From the NCBI GenBank assembly GCA_963070105.1, contig OY718805.1, forward strand, positions 3,530,001 to 3,594,000: a DNA stretch of 64,000 nt, written 5' to 3'. The stretch is from Litomosoides sigmodontis (lineage: Eukaryota > Nematoda > Chromadorea > Rhabditida > Onchocercidae). Under the pieces are notes generated by a model. The model was not told the origin of the DNA and ran no database searches. It worked only from the letters and a program-made list of their open reading frames with translations. The translations under genes were made by a program, and so were the position numbers. This document shows, in pieces, positions 46,401-57,946 of this stretch (its first letter is position 1; every line of letters begins with the position of its first letter).

Positions 46401-49400
46401 ACATAGGCAGTTTTTACGCTTTATATTTGGGAATAACTTAAAGCTGATTTCAAAGTTTTTCTGTTCAATCTTTTTTGAACTTAATTTCTGCTTGCAGGAA
46501 TAGCGCTTGCTTTCTACAACTATCAAACTGTATTTTTTAGACCAATTAAGCTAACAGTAGCAAAGATGTGGGATAGTGGGCCAAGGAGTGCGTTCACCGT
46601 CCCTCGACATCGGAATGAACCAGTACGACCTATTGATACTCAGGCATGGATACAACATACTAATGCTATGCGTGGAATGCCATCCATTCTCGAAGGTTTT
46701 ATTTTTTGTTAGTTCTTATGTAAGAGTTTCTTAGATATTTAAATGGACCAGGTTATGCCTAGGGCATTGATCAGGTTTGACAAATTCAAAAAGTTTTTCA
46801 GGGTCTGAAGGTGCTCCAACTCCAATACCTGGTCAGTATGGTCGACCTGCAAGCAGCAGTACTGCGACATCAAATGGTTCTGTTCCCAACACCATTGTCG
46901 GCGGAGGTAACAGTCTTTAAATCCTTTTTCTGAAATGTTCTGGGACCGTCCTCGTAATATTAAAGAAACTTCGAAAACTTCAGATTCATATAATGTTTCG
47001 AATTCGGTTTTCTTCAGTTTGTTGTATCTCCATTGCCGTTTGTGTTTCAGCCCACTTCCGAGTAGATGCTTTGACGGATAAAAAGAAAGTTGTTCAAATG
47101 ATGGTTAGGCCAAATTCTGGATTAGATATCAAAAATCGCACTTGGCTTAAGATTCCGATTCCGATGTCTTTTCTTGGTAAGATTTCTCCCTCCAAAAAGT
47201 TGTTAGAGATGTATTACTTCATCTGTTAATTAACTCGTTACGTCTATTAACATTTCTGAATAAATAGTTATGGGTAACGGGTTAGCTTATCTACGTTTGC
47301 TTTCAGTTCCTTGACAAGTACATATGTTCGGATCCTGTCTGTGAATAATTGTTTAGTGGACTTCATTTCATGCTTTTATTGATAGTTTTGTCTTCACTTG
47401 AATTGTAATTGTGATACGGGATTAGCATCTCGAACTGTTTCATCCCTTATCAAAAATATGCATTACTGGTTGATCTTGTAATTTTTCCTGAAAAAAAGAT
47501 TCTTCAAAATTTCATTCAATATCTTGTCATTTATAGGCAGTGATTTGGTTGACTGGCTAATGGAACATGTTGATGGTCTCCGTGATCGAAAGGATGGACG
47601 TAAATTTGCTGGCGAATTGTTGAAAGAGAAGTTGATCAGTCATGTTGTCAATAAAATTACTTTCACTGAACAATGTTATTATATTCTGGGTGAAGAATGT
47701 GCTGGTTTGTTTATAGAAAATTAAATAAATTTGTTTTATTTCGCGGAATAGGTAGAACTTGAGTTCTTATCTGCTTATAGAGTTTTTCGGATTGAAAAGT
47801 AAGCTGTTTAAATTAGTAAAGATTTAAAATTCTGTTTTGGAATATCACTTTTAGTGTTATTAGTTTTGTATTTTTGCGGGATTATTGTATTTTGAAGTGG
47901 AATGAAAAATTTAATCAATTTAAGATTACGCACGCCTTCGACAGAATCCTGGGGGTGATGATTCAGGCGTTCGAAGCGAAGTGGGTTCGGTATTGCCGCC
48001 ACCACCACCAGGGCTTGTTGCTGCTGCGGCAGCGCAGCAAGGTGGACGTGCTTGGCCTCAGCCAACAATGGTACCGCAGAGTGCACCTTCAATGGTAAGC
48101 GGTGTTGAAAATCCAGCGAATATTGATGGTACAATGCGATTCTATTTAACTAATCTTTAGAATGGGTCTTGCGGTCTTAATATGTTATTGTTTTCGTTTT
48201 TTTTTTTTTCTAAGCGCTCCCCATGAATTTGTATATCCTTTTAAGATTTGCTTTTAGCTACATATTTGTCGCAACTTTCAAATGGTTCTATTTTCGCATC
48301 CACGATTTTTGCGATTGCAGAATAGAGAAGATGAATTAAATTTCATTTTCTTAATTCTGTTTCATAATTTTAAATTAGTTCGTTCTAACGCGATGATTTC
48401 TACATCGACGTAAAACATTAGACAGACTCAATTAGTGTAGAGCTCTTATTAAATTTGTGGTTTTTCATTTTCATTCTAAAGAAATAATGAGGCTTGATAA
48501 TAGATTTATTCTCCAATATTGTCATGCGATGACCGGTCTATTTATATATTATGACCTACTATTCTTTTTACTTTTTTTAACAGTGGGAATGCTTCAAAAA
48601 GGCTTTTAAAAATTCTGCATCTGGCATAATCAACAGAAACTTAAAGTTTATTAAATATCGATATAATTCGTAAGTCAATCTGTTTAACGTGTTTGTTTAA
48701 TTAACTCTACTCTTTGCGTGTTTTTTGTTTGCCATCCTATTTCCTGAATAATTTTGTAGCCGCTACCAATACATCATGGAATTATCTTTGTAGAGAAACT
48801 AGCTTAACTTTCACCGGTATTTTCTTTTTGTACTGTAGTCAAGCTAAGTACTTATCAAAACATATGTGGTTTGAAAGGCACGTGATTCGAGAATCTAGTA
48901 TTAGTAATAATCCGTACAGTAATAATGCGCGTAATTGATCTTTTAGGTAGAGTTTTCCCCACAACGGTATTTAGTATTTTTGTTGAATAAATCACAAATT
49001 TTCGCACTAAGTTTAACTGGAATTTAGCTGATTTATGTGGTTGAACTCGATAGGTAATAATCATTTCGGATCAGGAAACGAAATCTGATTTGGGATGAAT
49101 GAGGCCTTTCATTTACACGGGTAAAATTTATTGGGTTTTTGGTTCCAAGGGTCTTTCTTGTGCATCCTTTCGCAAAAAATCCTTCATGCGTTTTATGTCT
49201 AATCTCTTTTACTAATACATCTGAGACTCGACATTAATTACACCAATTAGGATTTTTGCATGGATTCTAATGCTGTATGCGGGAAAATTTTCAATAACTA
49301 ACAAGACTGTCGTATTTTTCTGTGCTTCATATAATGAAACTCGTTCCATTCATTTCGTTTATAATACAGCAAGTAACAATCGCATGTCCTCAATAGAAGC

Positions 49401-51572
49401 TGCACACACTTCTTTTGTATAATTCTCGACGAGCATGTCAAATTATGCTAAATTTATTTAGTAATGCGCATTTTCTAATTTTGTCCAGCAGAACCGTCCG
49501 GTAATTTAGTGAAATATGTTTGTAGATGGTGACACGATTGTATGTTAAACATAACCACAAATAAATGCCATAGAAGGGCTCCGTATTTTCATTCCTAATA
49601 TCGTCTGATTTAGTATTAACGAAGTTGTTAGCGTCAAATTTTATCATGATTAAAAAGTGCTATATCAAGTAAATAAGACAACAAATATCTTTGGGCTTCA
49701 TGATGCTTTAAAAATGTTTCGAAGTCTAGAGGGATACGTATTGGAGCAGTGAAATCGTATAACGATATGTTGCGATAGAATAATGGTGAAGTTAAGCTCT
49801 GGTGTCAGTTGTTCTAACATTTTAAAAATTCATGTTGCAGATAAAGGTTTGATTAACATTGTAAAATGAAATACAAAAGCATTATTGTTGGGGTAGAAAT
49901 TTTATCTTAGAAACTTTGCTTAGCTGGCAAAAAATAGTTGATTGGGTAATTACTTTGCTCCTTTAATTTCACTCATGTCTGCATAACGTATATGACTTAC
50001 ACGAATTTCTCAATGAAAATAAATGAAAGAAAATAGCGAAAGTGCAATGTTAGGAGAGAAAAGGGTATTATTGCTTTTGCGCACTGCTTATCTCGTACAC
50101 TTATCTGAAAGTTATATGTTGTGCAACGTTGTTCTTTTTGTTTTCAATTCAATACATTCAATACCTTTTTTTTTTGCTTTCTGCAATTGGGATATGTCTG
50201 TTCCTCGATGAGAATACATGTTTTGCACATCTTTATGGCATGTTGTTATTATCATCAGCTGGTAGTAAGTAACTTTGTTAGCAGTATAAATGTGTACCGA
50301 AATAGATTATTCTACGACAGTGCTTTTGCTTCATTAAAGAACAGGATAAATTTTCACACATTGAGCAAAAGGAATAACGCATTTTATTCAACGGACTAGC
50401 AAACTCGTAGTGAAAGAGATGAGATGGTAGTTGGTTGGTGATAAGGCTTCAAGCAGACCGTTTTCAGTACCGGTTTCTCTATCGTCTGGGAAAGCAGTCC
50501 GGTAAAATGTGAAAAAGTTGTAATGGAACACTGGTGGAAATAATGAATTTTGAAGCTAATTTTAAGCTAATCAATTAATAAGATCAGATAAATTTTTGCT
50601 CAACTAGAGCTGTTCCACCCAGATTCTTCTTCCAAAATACGATCTTATGCAAGCTTTGTGCTTTCATTTCGAAAATTTTTCTTCATTATTTGCACAAGTT
50701 TGCATGCTGCAGTTAATGTCGGTGAGAATTTTTGCATGAATTATGATAATTTATATAAGTCTAATTTGGAAAGTTGCTGCAATTGCCACTTCATAAGTTT
50801 CAGTTGTGATCGGAATCTGTGACAACATTCAGAAATTTGCATAAAATGCAATGAAAATTCTACAAAATTATAAAGTATGAAAGTGATACCATTTATTCTG
50901 ATAGGTACTAGATTTTTTTCAATTTCATTCACTTGATTTCATAACTAGTTAACAGCTGGAAAATTAGATGCAATTTAATTCAGAATAATATGACATATCA
51001 AAGTTTTGAAAGGAAAATTTAGGTAAGTGGTTATGCATCTATGCCGTTAACACTGTATCCAAATCAGCAACCATATGTTGCAACCAATATTGCTATGCCG
51101 TACAAAGGTGCTGAAACTACCGGTGGTCCAGATATGCACAGTCAAACAAGTAGCAACGATGGTTCAAGTGGAAGCGAGCAAAGACGGGGGTACATTTCTT
51201 TTTTTTTAATTTTTCTTTTCCTATCTCTTTGCTTAGCAGATTACCTTATTCCATATACAACGAAATTAAAAAAAAAATCAACAAAGAACGCAACGCAAGT
51301 AATTCTTTCTTTTTGTTTATTTAGTTGCAATTAAAAAGATTTATTTCAGACGCGCAATTTTACCACCAGCACCTATGTCATCGGCCGTTCATTCGACCGC
51401 ATTTCCAGCTAATATTAAAAAAGGAACGTCAGTATCTCTAGCTGCAGGTCCATCTTTTGGAATGGTATCAACAAATCGTTTGGAAGAAATGCCACAAAAT
51501 TTGGCTTCTAGTCGGCAAAGTTTTCGAATTGCAATGAGTCAACCTTTTGAATTCTTTGTCGATAATTTATAG
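43482..51572 (+). CDS. dsh: Dishevelled (DIX-PDZ-DEP) Wnt transducer
   Basis: Cytoplasmic scaffold that relays Frizzled signals to beta-catenin and planar-polarity branches. Sixteen exons: 43482-43546, 43789-43927, 44465-44619, 44783-44936, 45185-45263, 45343-45447, 45613-45700, 45886-46142, 46241-46370, 46541-46695, 46802-46906, 47051-47176, 47537-47704, 47925-48094, 51023-51189, 51350-51572; about 761 residues. DIX (68-165): [25 protein letters not shown] basic/Ser stretch ([20 protein letters not shown]) precedes PDZ (307-405): [33 protein letters not shown] (488-575): [41 protein letters not shown] run follows. The C terminus [20 protein letters not shown] matches the conserved Dishevelled tail. 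The acceptor of exon 5 is unclear: 45185 needs a non-AG site, while 45149 uses a weak AG and adds 12 residues. Which nematode paralogue (dsh-1, dsh-2, mig-5) is open. Confidence 0.95.
44016..44063. repeat. 27-bp period tandem duplication in a Dishevelled intron
   Basis: The word ACACAAACAACTGGGGAGAA occurs at 44016 and 44043. It lies in intron 2 and has no clear role. Confidence 0.9.
48095..51022 (+). other. 2.9-kb intron 14 of Dishevelled
   Basis: The largest intron of the gene, between the proline-rich exon and the two C-terminal exons. It holds one candidate extra exon (48584-48669). Other frames are short and unconvincing. Confidence 0.8.
48584..48669 (+). other. Candidate poison exon in Dishevelled intron 14
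   Basis: An 86-base open stretch is bounded by a strong acceptor (TTTTTTTAACAG) and a strong donor (GTAAGT). It reads [14 protein letters not shown] and on, in the phase set by exon 14. Since 86 is not a multiple of three, joining it to exon 15 puts a TAA at the junction. Inclusion would give a Dishevelled lacking its last 130 residues, or a message destined for decay. No transcript support is available. Confidence 0.35.
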
Positions 51573-51711
51573 CTTTTCTGATTATTACTTGTAAGGAAAT
51601 GACAAAAATTTTTATCGTTCTTTTTTTTTGATTTGTAAAGACGGTGTTGGAAGAAGCATCTACTTTTCGGAAATATTGATTTTCATTTCACGTTGAAGAT
51701 CTTTCACAACA

Positions 51712-51717
51712 AATAAA
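51712..51717 (+). terminator. Polyadenylation signal, Dishevelled
   Basis: AATAAA 140 bases after the Dishevelled stop codon, the nearest match downstream. Confidence 0.5.
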
Positions 51718-52203
51718 TCTGTCACGTAAACTTTTTTGTACCTTGCTAGTATGTATATGTTAAAACAGATGAATTACTACTGTGTTTACTTTCCTAGTAA
51801 AATATTTCTTTCATGAATTCTGCATTTATATCTTTTAAAATTATTTTTACAGTAATTTTTTTGCTCACTCACTTTTGTATTTTTTAATGTCCTTCCTAAC
51901 TACAAACCTTTCTTTTAATGAGGGACTCTCTTAATAACATTGCTTGAAATTGTTTCGGGACACACGTCCATGAAGATACTTTACTGTGAAAATATTTTTT
52001 GGGTACTTTTAGAATTGCTGTTTTTAATATGGATATTAGTGGTTGCTGAATGGTGGTGGATGTTCCGCTAGATTATGTTTGAAAGAGTTGATAAGAGTGA
52101 AAACTGAGATTGTTTTGTAAATGTTATGCTAGATTTATCTCTTTTTTTTGCTACAATATTTATTTTGGGCAAATGGTTTTTTCCTTCTCTTTAAATTTTA
52201 CAG

Positions 52204-52684
52204 GATAATAGAATTCAATTACAACAAGTACTAGCAGCCGAAAGTTGTAAGGTGAAATCTCGTGTTTCTCAAATGATTTGTGATATTATAACCGCTAGTT
52301 TCAATAGTGAAAATACATGTTTTCTCAACTGCATGTTTCTTTTAGTATTTGTGCGAAAGAGGTAAAAATTTCTTTTCTTTAGAAAATGTTTGTCATTCAA
52401 ATTTAGCAGCATGCGAACTGGAAAATGGTGCAACAAGTGCAGTTTCATTTAATTCAACTTACAATCGAAATTTACTTTTAATTACAACAATCTTATTATT
52501 TGTAGTCTGCGTACTAAATGAATACAACACATATTCGTTATATTCGTTTATGCACTTATATCAAATTCAAAAAATCCAACCTTCTCATTTAAAAGTTAGA
52601 AAATTGTGCAAATTTGACAATTTTTCACTTCATTCTGCTTCAGACCTTCTAATTCAGCGTAACCATCAATGGAATGTTTGTTAA
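52204..52684 (+). CDS. Candidate coding exons with a membrane segment, unproven
   Basis: Behind the acceptor TTTTACAG (ending 52203) a frame reads DNRIQLQQVLAAESCK up to a donor GTGAAA at 52252. A second acceptor (TTTTAG, ending 52345) continues in the same phase, YLCERGKNFFSLENV and on, to a stop at 52682-52684, including one hydrophobic helix (LLLITTILLFVVCVL). It lies between the convergent 3' ends of Dishevelled and the cyclase. A phase-0 donor in the last Dishevelled exon (GTATCA at 51463) could link to it, which would make it an alternative Dishevelled end. It could also be part of another small gene, or chance. I know no matching family. Confidence 0.28.
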
Positions 52685-52812
52685 CATCTGGAAATTTTCA
52701 ACGTTTATAAAATTTGTAACGATTGAATTGAAATTGAACTATTCCGTTTTAAAGGTTGGAACTATGACGTTAGGGAATGATGTTGTATGGTTTAGAGAAC
52801 TGATATGAGAAT

Positions 52813-55800
52813 TTAATAGAATGGAAGAGAAAGTGTTGGCGAATTACTTCTTTCAATTCCAGTGATTTCCCAGATTGATTTCTTGATGCTCGATTTTAGG
52901 AAGTATGTTTTCATAGCACCCTTATTTTTAATTTTAATTATACCGCGAGACTCGAAGATAAATCTGCCCGTTCTCTGAGCACATCTAAAATTTTTAGCTG
53001 CGTTATTTGTTTGCTATTCTAACTGGGAAAACTCAGAAATTAATTACTTTTTCTGACGTTATTGATTTCCAAATTGATTAGACAATCTTCAGTAATTATA
53101 CATAAGCATTTCATTTAAAATTCTCAGTGATAGTCTGAGAAAAGCAAACTCGTAAGAAGTTTTGCTGCAATGAATCTTTCCGGGTGCTCCATGACTAGCC
53201 ATACGTGATGCTGTATTCACTGTATCACCGAAAAGACAGTATCTGCAAGGTTAATTTTAGAACTGTTCGAAAAAAGTTTCTTGTTCAAAATTAAGCTTTC
53301 AATTTAGAATATAATGCTACCACTATTTAACCTATCAAAACTAACATTTACTAAATAATAATTAAGGAACCTCTCTAATTAATATTGCCTCTGGTGAACT
53401 TGCTGCTCTTTTTTTTTCCCGCAAATTTCGAATAATTAGCATACCTTGGCATTTTATTACCGATCACTCCGGCAACAACTGGTCCCGAATTGATGCCAAG
53501 ACGTATTTGCAACGGCTTTTCAGTAGTCGGATCAGTGATCGAACGTGTTTCAAAAATCATGCCAAGTGCTGCATGACATAACATTTCACAATGATTATCC
53601 ATCTGTTCCGGTAGTCCACCCACTGCTACATACGTATCATCGATTGTTTCCACTTTAAATATCTTTAAATAAAGTTAGATGACAGTTGGTCATAGCCATT
53701 GTACCAGAAAAAAGACGGTTACCGTATGTTCTCACAGGATGAATTATCAAAAAATGTTACAGTTAAATCGGTTTAAAAAGTTACAGTATAAAATTCAAAA
53801 ATCTTACAGAATGCTTTTCAACTAAACGGTCAAGTTTTATAAATAATTCATCCAATAATTTCATAATTTGTTGTGCCTTACAACCCACAACAATTTTGTG
53901 AAAATTTGGTACATCACCAAACATTACTGTTACTTCTTCATATTCACCTAAAAAATTTAACAACTCATTTTAGCAGTTATTAATTGAATTTAATCTTTTA
54001 CCTAAACTGTTAGCTTTAGGTTGCAATTATATTTTTGTTAAATCATTAGAAATGTGACGAAAACAAAAAAAAACAATAATAATAACAAAGCAGGAAGAAT
54101 GAGTGGTGAAAGATTGCTGCTGTAGAATTTTCAACTTTGAAAAATTTCAACATCAAAAAATTTCAAAATGGATTCTTTTTTAAGCTAAATTTTCAATGAA
54201 ATAAACAATCAATAGAGTGGTTAAATTTGATATTAAATAAGTGAAATTTTACAAAACAAAAATTTAGCAAATTTTTGGTAGGAAAAAAAATTTCTAATTT
54301 AACGATAAGCCAAAAAAACCTACGTGCATTCACCGTTTTGGAATTGAGAAGTTGGCTTGCAACAGATACAGGCAGCAATTGATGTAGCAATGCTTCCGTC
54401 CTAATTCGCTCACATTTCATCCCTTCCGCTTGCTCCTCCATTTTAGCATTAGCTGCTTGCAGTTGCAAGCTGCAAAGTAAGAAGGAATGCTAAAAAAAAA
54501 AATTCAAAAGTTACACATTGAAGAATTACTTTACTTCTTTTCGATAATTGAAAGTCGTTGCTGATTGAGCAGTATGACATCTCGTGTGAAATCATGCAAT
54601 GGTATTGCTTCCAATCGCATACCATAATCAAACAGTTCCGAAATAGTACTTAAATCGGGTGAGCCAACATAGAGCAAACGATTTCGATCGTCCAAAATCA
54701 TCATTTGACCTTTTAACCTCAACTGTTTTCCCATCTCATTTATTGTTGATCTGGAATAAAAAAAAAAAAAAAAAAAAGAAATTTTGAAATCACCTATTGA
54801 ATGATTAATTAAAATGAAAATCATTAAATCATAGTTAAAATTAAAAATATCGCACTTAAATGCATTAGCAATGGATATTTCAGTGTTAAACTGTTAACAC
54901 AACTTTTATCAATATTACATGCAAAATCACATCGATAATTTCGGCAGCAATTATGCTGCTTGTTTGAATTTTTGTTAAACTAAAATTTAACAACAATTAA
55001 CAAATTACCGACTGCTGTTAAGCAATACTGTCTTCAATTGAAGAATGAATAATGCATTGATAAGATTGTGTATTACATCAAAATTAAACGATATCTGCGG
55101 CCAAATGATATCGAATATTTGCTCCAAAGGTGTGCCAGGTGCTAGTAATTCCATTGAAACATGCTCGCTTACATGAAATAAATTTTAAACGAAAAAAAAA
55201 ACAAAAAGAAAATTTTGTGGAAATGAATTTGAACACTTACTAAAAACCTTTACCGCACTGTACCAAATTACAGTTCACATCAGCTATGAAGTGATACGGT
55301 TGTAAAGCGATGAAATCCGCTTTATTCACTTGTAACAAACGATTGCTATCATCATCGTCGATCATTTGCAATGACGATGATTCACACCACAACAAACCAC
55401 ACTTTGTTAAATCCTAAATTAATTAATAAATTCTGTTTAGATTATTGCAGTCAAAGAAAAAGAAATTTTTTTTAACTACTAAATTTTCATAATTAATAAG
55501 TTTTTATATATTTTAATGCAAAATAAACATTTATAAATAGGAAGAAAACAAGTGCAAAATTTTAAAACTAAAACATATATTTAATTAATTAAAATTTCGA
55601 CAAGGAAAGGAAAATAATTTAGAGCATTGACGAATTATTACATTTTAGTAGTGAAGATAGCTTTTGATAGGTTTTTTTGATTGTAAGCTAATATGAGTGT
55701 TAATGTTATCTTCTGCATTGAGAGGGAGAACAAGTTGTTGGTGTAAAGTAAAAATTAAAATATTAAATTTAAATGGCTAATATGCGATTGGCAAACTTCA

Positions 55801-57946
55801 ATTTTATAAATAGCATGTTCCTGCTGATGCACGCTACCAGCGTATTGCATTTCATGTTTCATTAGATCGGTAAGTGTAATCTTCACTTCCATTTGAAAGA
55901 ATTTTTTAGCAATTTTTCCCGCTGCACCTATAAAATAAAATGCACAACATATATTATCAAATAGTAAATTTAAATTTTAAATTTAAATCTTAAATATTTC
56001 AGTTTATTTTGTTTTATTGCTAGAAGGCAAACAGGCTATTTATAATTTTTAATAAGTAAATTTGATAATTTTTTGAATTTCTTTTTTTAGCATATAACAT
56101 TGTTACTAATTTGCATACACGTTTTGCAAGACAATTAATTTTTGCAAGACAGTTAATTTTTTAACGTTTTTTAAACGTTTTGCAAGACAGTTAATTGTTA
56201 GCGGTGAGAAAGAAAAAAGGCGACTAACAGATACCATGCAATTAATTAATTAACTAATTTTCTGCGTACATTTGCATAATTAGATTGGAGCAAAAACTAC
56301 GTTTACACATCATTCGCTACTTTTATCACTTAAAATTACACAAAATTACTCAAAAATTTCAATAGAGACGTTTAATAAAAATTGTTCAAAATTATTTCAA
56401 AATTACCTAAAATTACTTAAATGTGAACCTTTAACAATAGGATGTATTCCGTGTTGACTTGTGTAGTAGTGCAGTAGCACAGCGGCGTTGCTGCCATCAC
56501 ATCTCTCACAATGAAATAGCGGTCCTCTTGTGGCGTTTTTGTAAATTGCAAAACTTACAAAATGATGCAGTGAATCCAATTGATTGAAAAAATTCTGCAA
56601 TTTAACACTTTTGCTAATTAATTATTGTTCCGCAGAAATGATGGAAGTATGCTAAAGTTAAGTAATTTCCATTATACTTACACACACGCACATTTAGACG
56701 AAAGCTAAAAAGTGTAATTTTACTCACTTCGAAAGAAGTAACGCACAAAAATAACAAAAATTTTTTGAAAAAGACAAAATTTACTTATCGTTGCAATAAT
56801 TTTTCAATTAGGAAAATTCAAAAAATAAAACTAAAAATTTTTTAGTTAAAATATAAAAATAAATTTTTTTATTCAAAGCACTAAAAACATTCTGAGCAAT
56901 CGATGAAATGATTTCGAGAGATTTTTGCTGAGAGAAAACACATACCATAAAATCAGCGCTCATTGATCGTAGTAGCTTATCCCATCCATTCTCACAAAGG
57001 TAGTCAACATAAAAGCTACCGAAATTTTCCCACAACTGCTCATAAGTGAGATCTTTGGAGGTAAAAATTATCAGGGATATTTGAAAATTAGAGAAAAAAT
57101 TTCTATCATTTCAAATGCTTTCAAATAAATTCACGAATAAATTTTTTCATTTATCTCAAAAAATATTTTAGCAATTTTAACTTTTGTTTTCTCTTCATCA
57201 AAAATAAAATGAAATATTGTTTAATTTTCAAAAATTTTTTCTTCTAGAAGAAAAAAAAGCTGGCGAAAATTTTAGGAAAGTTGTAAGCAAAACACGAATG
57301 ACCAAATATATTTTAGGCATTGCTTGAGGACTGCTGGAAAGTTTTTCAAAAATGCTGCAAATTTCCATCCTACCGGTGAATGCAACAATTTCAGTGACCA
57401 AACGAGAAGTGAATTCACCACCATATCGATGGTTTTCAATGATCTGACCATCCTTTGAGTGGCCAGCTTTGCTTCTACAAAATTTGCCAAAATTCAAATT
57501 TCCACAAGAAAAAAAAATGTGATTTAGCAGCTAGGCAATTTTAAATTAAAGGACGTGTATGTTTTCGTAAAATTTTAATAATCAACAGAGAAAAAATTAA
57601 AATTCTAAATTTAAAAAAACAAAAATTTCAGCAAAACTCACATAGCATTGTTCCATATTTGCTCGCTATGCTTTTCAATGATAAACTGTCGGAGTATTTT
57701 GAGCATAAAACCAAACTGTATTTGAAATATTAAAAAAAATTTTTTTTCGAACTTTCTACAAACTACTCTTTAAAATTTACCACTTTCTAGATAGATATTT
57801 TAATTATATTGGTCAATAATTAATTAGAATAAAAAAAATAATAGTAATTAATTAGCAGTTCTTCAGCACTTCTTATCTCCTTCTATTCTACCAACCGCAA
57901 AAATTTGTTGTAATAAATTTGCTAAAAAGAATATTACCGTTACCAT
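52813..57946 (-). CDS. Soluble guanylate cyclase, H-NOX sensor type
   Basis: Makes cGMP from GTP under control of a haem-bound gas. Fourteen exons: 57944-57946, 57642-57715, 57374-57474, 56946-57052, 56429-56594, 55797-55927, 55241-55413, 55009-55167, 54535-54750, 54324-54469, 53808-53947, 53445-53662, 53150-53242, 52813-52984; 632 residues. The first coding exon holds only ATG before GTAACG. This start puts the proximal haem histidine of LDSLHHF at position 105, the number it has in vertebrate beta-1. The YxSxR haem-contact motif is altered: YYTSQ (138-142), with no arginine. Next come an H-NOX-associated/PAS region (about 220-350), a coiled coil (370-410: [18 protein letters not shown]), [15 protein letters not shown], and the cyclase domain with D436 (FGDV), E477 and D481 (VETIDD), C547 (PRYCLFG), N554 and R558 (NTASR). 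All active-site residues appear present, so it may work as a homodimer like atypical invertebrate cyclases. Relation to individual nematode gcy genes is open. Confidence 0.94.
56121..56196. repeat. Three copies of a 17-bp word in a cyclase intron
   Basis: TTGCAAGACARTTAATT occurs at 56124, 56142 and 56180, in the intron between cyclase exons 5 and 6. It is a local duplication with no clear role. Confidence 0.85.
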
